A stretch of DNA of 64,000 nucleotides. Source: Variovorax paradoxus. GTDB lineage: Bacteria; Pseudomonadota; Gammaproteobacteria; Burkholderiales; Burkholderiaceae_C. The number at the start of each line of letters is the position of its first letter. Position 1 is the stretch's first letter. Location: positions 124,001-188,000 of the forward strand of contig NZ_JAGGNW010000011.1 of NCBI RefSeq assembly GCF_018614875.1, written 5' to 3'. The translations under genes were made by a program, and so were the position numbers. Positions 8,430 through 15,944 of the stretch are shown in pieces. The notes beneath the pieces were generated by a model. The model ran no database searches. It was not told where the DNA came from and saw only the letters and a list, made by a program, of their open reading frames with translations.

Positions 8430-9317
8430 TCATGCCCCTGCCCGGCGGCGCTGCCATGCCTGCAGGCCGTTGATGACCAGCAGCAGGATGAACGAAATCA
8501 CCAGCATCACCAGAGCGACCGCCGTGGCGCCCGCGTAGTCGTACTGCTCCAGCTTGCCGATGATGATGAGCGGCGTGATCTCCGAGATCATCGGCATGTT
8601 GCCGGCGATGAAGATCACCGAGCCGTACTCACCGATCGCGCGCGCAAAGGCCATCGCGAAGCCGGTCAGCAGTGCCGGGGCAATCGACGGGAAGATCACT
8701 TTCGTGAAGGTCTGCAGCCGCGTCGCGCCCAGCGAAGTCGCGGCTTCCTCGAGCTCTTTCTCGGCATCTTCGAGCACCGGCTGCACCGTGCGCACCACGA
8801 AAGGCAGCCCGATGAAGATCAGCGCAATGACGATGCCCGCCGGCGTGAACGCCAGCTTGATGCCATGCGGCTCCAGCAGTTGCCCGACCCAGCCGTTGCC
8901 CGCGAGCAGCGCGGTCAGCGAAATACCGGCCACCGCCGTCGGCAGCGCGAACGGCAGGTCGACCAGCGCATCGACGATGCGCTTGCCCGGAAACTTGTAG
9001 CGCACCAGCACCCAGGCCACGAGCAGGCCGAACACCGCGTTCACGATGGCGGCGATCAGCGAGGCGCCGAAGGTCAGCCGGTACGAGGCCATCACGCGCG
9101 GCGCGGTCACGGCCACCCAGAACTGCTCCCAGCTCAGCGTGAAGGTCTTGAAGACCAGCGCCGACAGCGGGATCAGCACGATCAGGCTCAGGTAAAGAAT
9201 GGAGAAGCCGAGCGTGATGTGGAAACCGGGCAGCACGCGCTTGGCGCCCCCTGCCCGGTTCACACGCGAAAGCGGCGCTGCCGCGGACGGAAGCGCCGAA
9301 GAAACTGCGCCGCTCAT
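8430..9317 (-). CDS. cysT: Sulfate ABC transporter permease CysT (CysU)
   Basis: This is the second membrane subunit of the sulfate importer, 295 residues with about six membrane helices and the EAA loop ([21 protein letters not shown]). Its ATG at 9317 directly abuts the cysP stop at 9318 and its stop is one base from the cysW start, a compact cotranscribed arrangement. The N-terminal 30 residues are Ala/Ser/Arg-rich and probably cytoplasmic. The family assignment is clear. Confidence 0.95.
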   Translation of the reverse strand: MSGAVSSALPSAAAPLSRVNRAGGAKRVLPGFHITLGFSILYLSLIVLIPLSALVFKTFTLSWEQFWVAVTAPRVMASYRLTFGASLIAAIVNAVFGLLVAWVLVRYKFPGKRIVDALVDLPFALPTAVAGISLTALLAGNGWVGQLLEPHGIKLAFTPAGIVIALIFIGLPFVVRTVQPVLEDAEKELEEAATSLGATRLQTFTKVIFPSIAPALLTGFAMAFARAIGEYGSVIFIAGNMPMISEITPLIIIGKLEQYDYAGATAVALVMLVISFILLLVINGLQAWQRRRAGA

Positions 9318-10334
9318 TTACTTGCCGCCGGGCGTGTACAGCTTGTCGAACTGGCCGCCGTCGTTGAAGTGCACCTTCTGCGCATCGCCGAGGCTGCCGA
9401 ACAGTTCCTGCACCGTGAAGAGCTGCAGCGGCTTGAAGGTCGATGCGTACTTCTTGAGCACGGCCTGCGAACGCGGCCGCAGCGCATGCCTGGCCGCGAT
9501 TTCCTGCGCTTCTTCGGAATAGAGCCAGTCGAGATACGCCTTGGCGAGTTCGCCCGTGCCCTTCTTGTTGACGCTGCGCTCGACCACGGCCACCGGGTTC
9601 TCTGCCACGATGCTGATCGACGGGTACACCGAGTCGACCTTGCCGGTGCCGAATTCGCGGTCGATCGACACCACCTCCGATTCGAAGGTGATCAGTGCGT
9701 CGCCGATGTTGCGCTGCAGGAAGGCGGTGGTCGCGTCGCGGCCGCCGCGCGCCAGCACCGGCACGTTCTTGAACAGCTTGCCGACGAACTCGGCCGCCTG
9801 CGCGTCGGTGCCGCCCTTCTTCTTGACGTAGCCCCAGGCCGCCAGATAGGCGTAGCGGCCGTTGCCGCCGGTCTTGGGGTTGACGATCACGACCTGCACG
9901 CCGGGCTTGACCAGGTCGTCCCAGTCCTTGATGCCCTTGGGGTTGCCGTTGCGCACCAGGAACAGCATGGTCGAGGTGGTCGGCGATGCGTTGTCGGGGA
10001 ATTTCTTGTTCCAGTCCTTCGCGACCACGCCGGCGTTGGCCAGGAAGTCGATGTCGGTGGAGGTGTTCATGGTCACCACGTCGGCATCGAGCCCGTCGGC
10101 CACCGCGCGCGCCTGGGCGCTGGAGCCGCCATGCGACTGGTCGATCTTGACGTCCTTGCCGGTGGCCTTCTTGTAGTGCGCCACGAAAGCCGCGTTGTAG
10201 TCCTTGTAGAACTCGCGCGCCACGTCGTACGAGGCGTTCAGCAGCGTTGTGCCCTGGGCGAAGGCGCTGCTGCCGGCGAGTGCGGAGGACGCCAGCGCGA
10301 GCCCGGCGACGAAGGTCTTGAATCTGGAAGTCAT
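9318..10334 (-). CDS. cysP: Sulfate-binding periplasmic protein, first copy
   Basis: The 338-residue protein captures sulfate or thiosulfate in the periplasm for CysTWA. It has a Sec signal peptide (about residues 1-26, ending SSAFAQ) and family motifs including [42 protein letters not shown] and NPKTGGNGRYAYLA. Its ATG overlaps the stop of the upstream hydrolase gene (10331-10334). A second family member lies at 23784-24821. Whether it prefers sulfate (Sbp) or thiosulfate (CysP) cannot be told from sequence alone. Confidence 0.92.
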   Translation of the reverse strand: MTSRFKTFVAGLALASSALAGSSAFAQGTTLLNASYDVAREFYKDYNAAFVAHYKKATGKDVKIDQSHGGSSAQARAVADGLDADVVTMNTSTDIDFLANAGVVAKDWNKKFPDNASPTTSTMLFLVRNGNPKGIKDWDDLVKPGVQVVIVNPKTGGNGRYAYLAAWGYVKKKGGTDAQAAEFVGKLFKNVPVLARGGRDATTAFLQRNIGDALITFESEVVSIDREFGTGKVDSVYPSISIVAENPVAVVERSVNKKGTGELAKAYLDWLYSEEAQEIAARHALRPRSQAVLKKYASTFKPLQLFTVQELFGSLGDAQKVHFNDGGQFDKLYTPGGK

Positions 10335-10906
10335 GTGGTTGCCAAGGTTTCTGAAAATTCACGGCCCGCCGGCCAGGCGGCGGGCTCGTCGGTCAAGGAT
10401 TGGAGCAGAGCCAGGCCGAGCGGCCAGTCTCCATGCCCCGAATCGATGTTGATATGGCCCGCATTCTGCATGCGGACAAACTCACTGCCCCAGGCGCGGG
10501 AATAGGCGCCGGCCAGGCGGATCGGGCAATACGGGTCGTTGCTGCTCGCCACCACGATGCTGCGGTACGGCAGCGCGGCATAGGGCACGGGCGCGAAATC
10601 GGACAGCACCGCGCGGCGCTCCGGATCGGCCGGCGCCACCAGCAGCGCGCCCCGGATGCGGGCCGCGGCTTCCGGCGGCAGGTGCGCCGTGGCAATGCAA
10701 CCCAGGCTGTGGGCCGCAATCACCACCGGGCCGGGGCTGTCGAGCACCAGCTTCGCGAGCGTAGCCACCCAGGCCTCGCGCTTGGGCGAGGCCCAGTCGT
10801 CCTGCACCACCCGCGCCGCGCCCGGAATGCGCTCCTCCCACAGGCTCTGCCAATGGCCGGGCCCGGAGTCGCGCCAACCGGGCACGATGACGACGCGCGT
10901 CATCAT
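10331..10906 (-). CDS. RBBP9/YdeN-type serine hydrolase
   Basis: A small alpha/beta hydrolase of 191 residues. The oxyanion segment VVPGWRDSGPGHWQ (residues 7-20), the nucleophile elbow AHSLGC with Ser67, an Asp in the SNDPYCP stretch and a late His in NAGHINIDSG form the catalytic triad expected of the RBBP9/YdeN (DUF1234-like) family. Substrates in bacteria are largely unknown. Its stop overlaps the cysP ATG, so it probably forms the promoter-proximal gene of the sulfate operon. The Shine-Dalgarno GGGGGAG is formed by the end of dispersed repeat copy A. The fold is certain; the role is unknown. Confidence 0.85.
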   Translation of the reverse strand: MMTRVVIVPGWRDSGPGHWQSLWEERIPGAARVVQDDWASPKREAWVATLAKLVLDSPGPVVIAAHSLGCIATAHLPPEAAARIRGALLVAPADPERRAVLSDFAPVPYAALPYRSIVVASSNDPYCPIRLAGAYSRAWGSEFVRMQNAGHINIDSGHGDWPLGLALLQSLTDEPAAWPAGREFSETLATT

Positions 10907-10910
10907 TGGC

Positions 10911-11004
10911 TCTCCCCCAGTCTTCGCGCACTTCGTGTCGCTTCGCCAACCCCCTCACCGGGGGCAACACCAACGGCCCGGCAAAGCCGGTTCCGCGGTG
11001 TTCC
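10911..11004 (+). repeat. Dispersed two-hairpin intergenic repeat, copy A
   Basis: This copy shares with copies B (23040-23136), C (45442-45535) and D (46482-46576) a first hairpin CCCCCTCACCGGGGG (10950-10964) and a second long hairpin from AACACC to GGTGTT (10966-11002) with core GGCCCGGCAAAGCCGG. A GCGCACTTCGTGTCGCTTC segment precedes them, almost identical to copy D. It fills the gap between the peroxiredoxin stop and the hydrolase start. Confidence 0.85.
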
Positions 11005-11037
11005 TGGAAGGAGCGTCAAAGCTTTCACGGACGGCTT

Positions 11038-11679
11038 TTACTTGTTCGGCTGCGGCGTGATGCGCAGGTAAGGCTTCACGGCCTTGAAGCCCTTGGGGAA
11101 GCGCTGCGCGAGTTCGGCCGGGTCCTGGATGCTCGGGAGGATGACCACGTCTTCGCCGTCCTTCCAGTTCACGGGCGTGGCAACCTTGTGGCTGTCGGTG
11201 AGTTGCAGGGAGTCGATCAGGCGCAGGATCTCGTCGAAGTTGCGGCCGGTCGAAGCCGGGTAGGTGATGGTCGCGCGGATCACCTTCTTCGGATCGATGA
11301 TGAACACGCTGCGAACGGTGGCCGTGGCCGAGGCGTTCGGGTGGATCAGGTCGTACAGGTCGGCCACCTTGCGGTCATGGTCCGCGATGATCGGGAAATT
11401 GACCGTGGTGTTCTGCGTCTCGTTGATGTCTCCGATCCACTCCTTGTGCCTGGTTGCTGGATCGACGCTCAGCGCGATGGGCTTCACGCCGCGCTTGGCA
11501 AACTCGCCCGACAGCGCCGCGGTCTTGCCGAGTTCGGTGGTGCACACGGGCGTGAAATCGGCCGGGTGCGAGAAGAACACCACCCACGAATCGCCGGCCC
11601 ACTGGTAGAAATCGAGGGGGCCGTCGCTGGAGTCCTGGGTGAAATTGGGGGCTGTGTCGCCGAGTCGCAGGGTCGCCAT
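11038..11679 (-). CDS. 1-Cys peroxiredoxin (Prx6 type)
   Basis: It reduces peroxides in the cytoplasm. The 213-residue protein carries the peroxidatic motif HPADFTPVCTTE with Cys46, and there is no further cysteine, so it is a 1-Cys enzyme needing an external thiol. The long C-terminal arm (TPVNWKDGEDVVILPSI) is typical of the AhpC/TSA Prx6 subgroup. The start is supported by AAGGAG seven bases upstream. It is transcribed away from a palindrome-bearing promoter and towards repeat copy A. It lies among redox and sulfur genes. The family call is secure. Confidence 0.93.
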   Translation of the reverse strand: MATLRLGDTAPNFTQDSSDGPLDFYQWAGDSWVVFFSHPADFTPVCTTELGKTAALSGEFAKRGVKPIALSVDPATRHKEWIGDINETQNTTVNFPIIADHDRKVADLYDLIHPNASATATVRSVFIIDPKKVIRATITYPASTGRNFDEILRLIDSLQLTDSHKVATPVNWKDGEDVVILPSIQDPAELAQRFPKGFKAVKPYLRITPQPNK

Positions 11680-11733
11680 GGTCGCTCCTTGAATGGATGG
11701 GAGCCTGGGATTGTGCGAAGTGCGGCTTCAATG

Positions 11734-11757
11734 CCAAACGAATATCTACTTGTTTGG
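11734..11757. promoter_or_regulatory. Inverted repeat CCAAAC-N12-GTTTGG upstream of the peroxiredoxin gene
   Basis: The two 6-bp arms (11734-11739 and 11752-11757) flank an AT-rich core that contains, on the minus strand, a -10-like TAGATA. It lies 55 bp upstream of the peroxiredoxin start and 37 bp past the stop of the LysR gene. It could be the binding site of a redox regulator or LysR protein; the regulator is not identified. Confidence 0.4.
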
Positions 11758-11794
11758 TTATGGCGTTTTTCGCATAAGGGTCCACTTCAGTCGG

Positions 11795-12718
11795 TCAGTA
11801 CATGCCGGATTCGTCGCCGTGGAGGTGCTCGACCAGAAAATCGATCAGCTGGCGAACCGCCGGCACCAGCGCGCGCCGCGCCGGAAAAACCATGTGCGCG
11901 ATGACTGGCGCGGGCCCCCAGCCGGGCAGCACCTTCGCGAGCCGGCCGGCCTCCAGGTCGGCGCGGCACATGTAGTCGGGCAGCAGGGTCGCGCCCACCC
12001 CCTCGAGCACGGCCAGCTGCAGCGTGGCAAGGTCGTCCGCCACGTAGCGCGGCGTGTGGACATGCACGTGGATCTCGCCCTTGGGGCCTTCGAGCCGCCA
12101 TTCGCTGCGCCCCTCGCCGTTGGCCGACATGGCAGCGGTCTGGAGCCGCGCAAGGTCGGCCGGCGTGTTCACCGGCCCCAGGCGCTGCAGCAGTTCCGGT
12201 TTGGCCACCAGCACCCCCCGGCTCGTTCCGAGGACCTTGGCGACGAGCGTCGTGCTGTCCTCGATGGCGGGACGCACGCGCAGGGCGATGTCGATGCCCT
12301 CCTCGATCAAGTCCACGGGCCGGTTCATGACCCGCATGTCGATCCGCACGGCCGGGTAGAGCTCCATGAAACGCGGCAGCAACTGCGACAGTCCGCTGTG
12401 GGCGATGGTGATCGGGCAACTCAGGCGGACCGTGCCGCAGGGCTCGGTGTGCACCTGCGCCACCGCCTCCGTCGCGGCCTGCGCCGCATCCCGCACGGCG
12501 GCCGAATGCCGCAGGAAGATCTCGCCCGCCGGGGTGAGCGACAGCCGCCGCGTGCTGCGCTGCATCAGCTGAACGCCGAGCCGCTCCTCCAGTTCCGCCA
12601 CCCGGCGGGACAGGCGCGATTTGGGAATGCCGAGCGCGCGGCTGGCCGCGGCAAAACCGCCGCGCTCTGCCACTTCGGCGAAGAAAACCATGTCGTTGAG
12701 GTCTTGCATGGCGCTCAT
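11795..12718 (-). CDS. LysR-family transcriptional regulator (AzoR/quinone-type)
   Basis: The 307-residue protein has an N-terminal winged helix (residues 8-65, MVFFAEVAERGGFAAASRALGIPKSRLSRRVAELE) and a LysR substrate domain to about residue 295. The pattern 'KSRLSRRVAELEERLGVQL' is typical of the group that regulates adjacent flavin oxidoreductases or quinone detoxification. It is divergent from the azoreductase at 12841 with a 122-bp shared region, so it probably controls that gene and itself. The effector is unknown. Confidence 0.88.
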   Translation of the reverse strand: MSAMQDLNDMVFFAEVAERGGFAAASRALGIPKSRLSRRVAELEERLGVQLMQRSTRRLSLTPAGEIFLRHSAAVRDAAQAATEAVAQVHTEPCGTVRLSCPITIAHSGLSQLLPRFMELYPAVRIDMRVMNRPVDLIEEGIDIALRVRPAIEDSTTLVAKVLGTSRGVLVAKPELLQRLGPVNTPADLARLQTAAMSANGEGRSEWRLEGPKGEIHVHVHTPRYVADDLATLQLAVLEGVGATLLPDYMCRADLEAGRLAKVLPGWGPAPVIAHMVFPARRALVPAVRQLIDFLVEHLHGDESGMY

Positions 12719-12840
12719 TGTCCTGCAAATGGAACGATGTGGTCGAATTTTGGCTACTTATCACCCACTCGCATCAAAAATAGAATTACTCCATCGCCGG
12801 CCACCTTTGAGCGCCGACCTCCACACGAAAGTGATCGACC
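12719..12840. promoter_or_regulatory. Divergent promoter region of the LysR regulator and azoreductase
   Basis: This 122-bp gap is clearly more AT-rich than its flanks between 12745 and 12800. LysR regulators normally bind T-N11-A sites in such regions. I can point to several loose T-N11-A matches but none stands out, so no operator is fixed. Confidence 0.4.
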
Positions 12841-13488
12841 ATGAAGCTGCTCCACATCGACTCCAGCATCCTGAGTGCCAATTCGACCTCCCGCCTCCTC
12901 ACCGCCGAAACCGTGGCGGCATGGAAAGCCGCGCATCCCGACACCACGGTCGAGTACCTCGACCTCGCCGCCAGCGCTCCGTCGCACTTCGGCGCCGATG
13001 CCCTGGGCATCAAGACCGGCGTGCAGGCCCAGCCGACCGAAGCCCAGCAGCGCGAGAACGCGCTGTCGGAAAAGTTCGTGAGCCAATTCCTCGCCGCCGA
13101 CGTCATCGTGGTGGGCGCGCCGCTGTACAACTTCTCGATCCCGACCCAGCTCAAGGCCTGGATCGACCGCCTCGCGCAGATCGGCCGCACCTTCAAGTAC
13201 ACCGACAAGGGCCCCGTGGGCCTGGCCGGCGGCAAGACCGTGATCGTGGCTTCGAGCCGCGGCGGCATCTACTCGACCTCCGAAGGTGGCCAGGCCGCGG
13301 AACACCAGGAGAGCTACCTGAAAGTGATCTTCGGCTTCTTCGGCATCACCGACGTGCGCTTCGTGCGTGCCGAAGGCGTGGCGATGGGCGACGCGCCCAA
13401 GGCGGCCGCCCTGGCTGCGGCACGCGCCGACATCCTGGCGACAACGGCCGAAGCCGCTAACCAGAAGAACGTGGCCCAAGTGGCCTGA
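12841..13488 (+). CDS. azoR: FMN-dependent NADH-azoreductase/quinone reductase AzoR
   Basis: A 215-residue flavodoxin-fold enzyme that reduces quinones and azo compounds with NADH through FMN. The FMN phosphate loop is seen in [14 protein letters not shown] (residues 5-18), and the conserved [18 protein letters not shown] segment (about residues 95-112) binds the isoalloxazine ring and dimer partner, with SRGGIYS later. Family length is about 200 residues. It is divergently transcribed from a LysR gene that likely controls it and is followed by a strong terminator. Identification is secure. Confidence 0.93.
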   Translation: MKLLHIDSSILSANSTSRLLTAETVAAWKAAHPDTTVEYLDLAASAPSHFGADALGIKTGVQAQPTEAQQRENALSEKFVSQFLAADVIVVGAPLYNFSIPTQLKAWIDRLAQIGRTFKYTDKGPVGLAGGKTVIVASSRGGIYSTSEGGQAAEHQESYLKVIFGFFGITDVRFVRAEGVAMGDAPKAAALAAARADILATTAEAANQKNVAQVA

Positions 13489-13507
13489 ACTTCGGTTCCT
13501 CCAAAAG

Positions 13508-13533
13508 AAATGCCGCCCCAGGGCGGCATTTTT
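13508..13533 (+). terminator. Rho-independent terminator after azoR
   Basis: AAATGCCGCC and GGCGGCATTT form a perfect 10-bp stem around CCAG, followed by a T run. It lies 20 bp past the azoR stop, and because the stem is A/T-flanked on both sides it may also serve the converging FMN reductase gene. Confidence 0.85.
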
Positions 13534-13560
13534 CATGGGGTTCGTCAGCCCCCGGGCACG

Positions 13561-14118
13561 TCAGGCTGCCCCATGGCTCTTGATCCAGGCCACGTACTTG
13601 TCCATCCATCCCTGCAGGAACTTCTTCGTGCCTTCAATGCCTATGTGGCCCTGGTCGTCGAACAGGCCCTCCTTGGCCTGAACAAACGCCTCCGGCTGCC
13701 CGAGCGTGGGCACATCGAGATATGCCAGCACATTGCGCAGATGCTGCTGCGCCGCCGCGGTGCCGATGGCGCCCACCGAAATGCCCACCACGCCCGCCGG
13801 CTTGCCGCCCCAGGCGTTCTGGCCATAGGGACGCGAGGCGTGGTCGATGGCGTTCTTCAGCACGCCGGGTAGCGAGCGGTTGTATTCGGGCGTCACGAAC
13901 AACAGCCCCTGCGCGGCGGCGATCTCGCTCTTGAGCCGCTTGACCGAAGGCGCCTGGTTGCCGTCGTCGTCCTGGTTGTACAGGGGCAGATCGTCGATGC
14001 GCAGATGCTCGAACGTGAAGTCCGAGGGCGCAAGGTGCGCCAGCGCCAGGGCCAGCTTCCGGTTGAACGAATCCTTGCGAAGGCTGCCGACGATCACGGC
14101 AATTCGGGTCTGGCTCAT
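13561..14118 (-). CDS. NAD(P)H-dependent FMN reductase (ChrR/SsuE-like flavodoxin fold)
   Basis: The 185-residue protein has the FMN-binding loop GSLRKDSFNRKLA (residues 11-23) and the flavin motif TPEYNRSLPGVLKNAIDHASRP (about residues 75-97), which match NADPH-dependent FMN/chromate/quinone reductases. The start is placed at the ATG at 14118 because AAAGGAG lies eight bases upstream; an open frame extends to 14259 but that part lacks homology features. Its stop converges on azoR. A function in quinone or metal reduction is expected; the exact substrate is unknown. Confidence 0.9.
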   Translation of the reverse strand: MSQTRIAVIVGSLRKDSFNRKLALALAHLAPSDFTFEHLRIDDLPLYNQDDDGNQAPSVKRLKSEIAAAQGLLFVTPEYNRSLPGVLKNAIDHASRPYGQNAWGGKPAGVVGISVGAIGTAAAQQHLRNVLAYLDVPTLGQPEAFVQAKEGLFDDQGHIGIEGTKKFLQGWMDKYVAWIKSHGAA

Positions 14119-14306
14119 GGTTGATGCTCCTTTGAAGAAGTGGGGAAGACATGAACGGAAAGGAATGACCCGGACGATTATGCGAAGCGCCCAAGACCTT
14201 TTCCAGAAAAGCTCTTCGCTCCGGCCCGCCTTTGCGGCACGCGAAGCAGGCTCGCACAATCGCGGGCATCATCGCCCGGGTCCTTTCGACCCAGGAGCGA
14301 TTCACG

Positions 14307-15239
14307 ATGCGATTTCTAGTGGTGGGTGCCGGCGCACTCGGTGGTTATTTCGGCGGCCGGTTGCTGGAGGCCGGGCGCGACGTGACCTTTCTGCTGCGCC
14401 CGCGCAGAGCGGCACAGATCGCGAGGACCGGCCTGGTGATTCAGAGCCCGTACGGCAACCTGCAGTTGCCCTCGCCGCCGCGCCTGATGGCCGAGGACAT
14501 CGAGGCGCCGTTCGATGTGGTCGCGGTCGGCAGCAAGGCCTACGACCTCGACTCGACCATGGATTCATTTGCACCGGCCGTCGGCCCGAACACGGTCATT
14601 CTTCCCCTGCTCAACGGCATGAAGCACGTCGACCGCCTGGTCGAGCGCTTCGGCAGCGAGCGCGTGCTGGGCGGCCTGTGCATGATCTCCGCCACGCTGG
14701 ACGACGAAGGCCGCGTGCTGCATCTCAACGACATGCACGGCCTGAGCTACGGCGAGCGCGCAGGCGGTCGCTCGGCCCGGGTCGATGCCATTGCCGCCCA
14801 GTTCGCGGGCGCGAAATTCGACGCCACGCCGAGCGAGAACATCTCGCAGGACATGTGGGAGAAATGGGTCTTCATCGCCTCGGCGGCGGGCCTCACGAGC
14901 CTGATGCGCGCATCCATCGGCGACATCGTGAGCGCCGGCGGCCGTGACGTGGCGCTCGCGATCTTCGACGAGTGCTGCGCCATTGCCGCCCACAACGGCT
15001 TCGCGCCGCGCCCGGCAGCCGTCGAGCGCGGCCGCGCCATCATGACGGCCGCGGGCTCGACGATGACGGCATCCATGTACAAGGACATCGTGCGCGGTGC
15101 GCCGGTCGAGGCCGACCACATCGTCGGCGACCTGCTGGGCCGCGCCGCGCCGGGCAATTCACCGGTGCCTTCGGTGCTGCGCACCGCCTACGTCCACCTC
15201 AAGGCCTACGAGGCACAGCGCGCCCGCGAAGCGACTTGA
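14307..15239 (+). CDS. Ketopantoate reductase-family dehydrogenase (PanE/ApbA-like)
   Basis: The 310-residue protein opens with a Rossmann motif VVGAGALGGYFGGRL (residues 5-19), the standard NADPH site of PanE/ApbA enzymes that reduce 2-dehydropantoate for coenzyme A. The PanE features SKAYD, PLLNGMKH, KWVFIASAAGLTSL and the C-terminal MYKDIVRGAPVEADHIVGDL all appear. The ATG at 14307 has CAGGAG ten bases upstream; a longer frame from 14232 lacks support. The genome probably has a canonical panE elsewhere, so this copy, placed by a racemase-like gene, may act on another 2-oxo acid. Confidence 0.85.
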   Translation: MRFLVVGAGALGGYFGGRLLEAGRDVTFLLRPRRAAQIARTGLVIQSPYGNLQLPSPPRLMAEDIEAPFDVVAVGSKAYDLDSTMDSFAPAVGPNTVILPLLNGMKHVDRLVERFGSERVLGGLCMISATLDDEGRVLHLNDMHGLSYGERAGGRSARVDAIAAQFAGAKFDATPSENISQDMWEKWVFIASAAGLTSLMRASIGDIVSAGGRDVALAIFDECCAIAAHNGFAPRPAAVERGRAIMTAAGSTMTASMYKDIVRGAPVEADHIVGDLLGRAAPGNSPVPSVLRTAYVHLKAYEAQRAREAT

Positions 15240-15248
15240 GGCTTCACG

Positions 15249-15944
15249 ATGACCGATGCCATCGCCTTCCTCCACACTGCACAGGCTCATGTGCCGACCT
15301 TCGAACGGCTCGCCCGCGGGATCGCGCCCGAACTGAAGGTACGTCATCTGGTGATGGAGGAACTGCTGCACGAAGCCCGCGCTGCAGGCATCGACAACCC
15401 GATGCTGGCCGCGCGCGTGCACAACGCCATGCGCGAGGCTGCATCCGAAGGCGCCGCCGTGGTTGCGTGCACCTGCTCGACCATCGGCGGCATCGCGGAA
15501 AAGACCGCAACGGGCGGCGCCTTCACGGCCCAGCGCATCGACCGTGCGATGGCCGACCGCGCCGTACGCGCCGGCCCACGCGTGCTGATTGCAGCGGCGC
15601 TCGAAAGCACGCTGGAGCCGACGACCGCGCTGATTCTTTCGGCCGCCGCGCAGGCCGGCGTCGGGGTCAGGCCGAGCGTGCTTCTGGTCGAAGGGGCCTG
15701 GGCGCACTTCGAGGCCGGCGACACCGCTCGCTACATCGAGACGCTGGCAAGGGCGATTCGCACCGCCGCCATCGCGGCCGACGCCGTGGTCCTGGCACAG
15801 GCCTCGATGGCCCCAGTCGCGAATGAACTTGCAGACCTTGGCATCGAGGTGCTCGGCAGTCCCGGCCCGGGGGTTGCGCATGCCGTGGCAACGCTGCGCG
15901 CCTTGCGCACGGCGTGGGCCGCGCAGGCCGCTACTCCGACTTGA
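15249..15944 (+). CDS. Asp/Glu racemase-superfamily protein with a single catalytic cysteine
   Basis: A 231-residue protein with the motif VVACTCSTIGG (Cys74, Cys76) at the place of the first catalytic cysteine of the Asp/Glu/hydantoin racemase fold. The second half-site, normally a GCT motif, reads LAQASMAPVA here, so the two-cysteine racemase mechanism is not complete. A decarboxylase, an isomerase or a non-catalytic relative is possible. It follows the PanE-like gene by 9 bp and may be cotranscribed. It converges on the halogenase-like gene and overlaps it by 14 bp. The family is likely; the reaction is not known. Confidence 0.7.
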   Translation: MTDAIAFLHTAQAHVPTFERLARGIAPELKVRHLVMEELLHEARAAGIDNPMLAARVHNAMREAASEGAAVVACTCSTIGGIAEKTATGGAFTAQRIDRAMADRAVRAGPRVLIAAALESTLEPTTALILSAAAQAGVGVRPSVLLVEGAWAHFEAGDTARYIETLARAIRTAAIAADAVVLAQASMAPVANELADLGIEVLGSPGPGVAHAVATLRALRTAWAAQAATPT

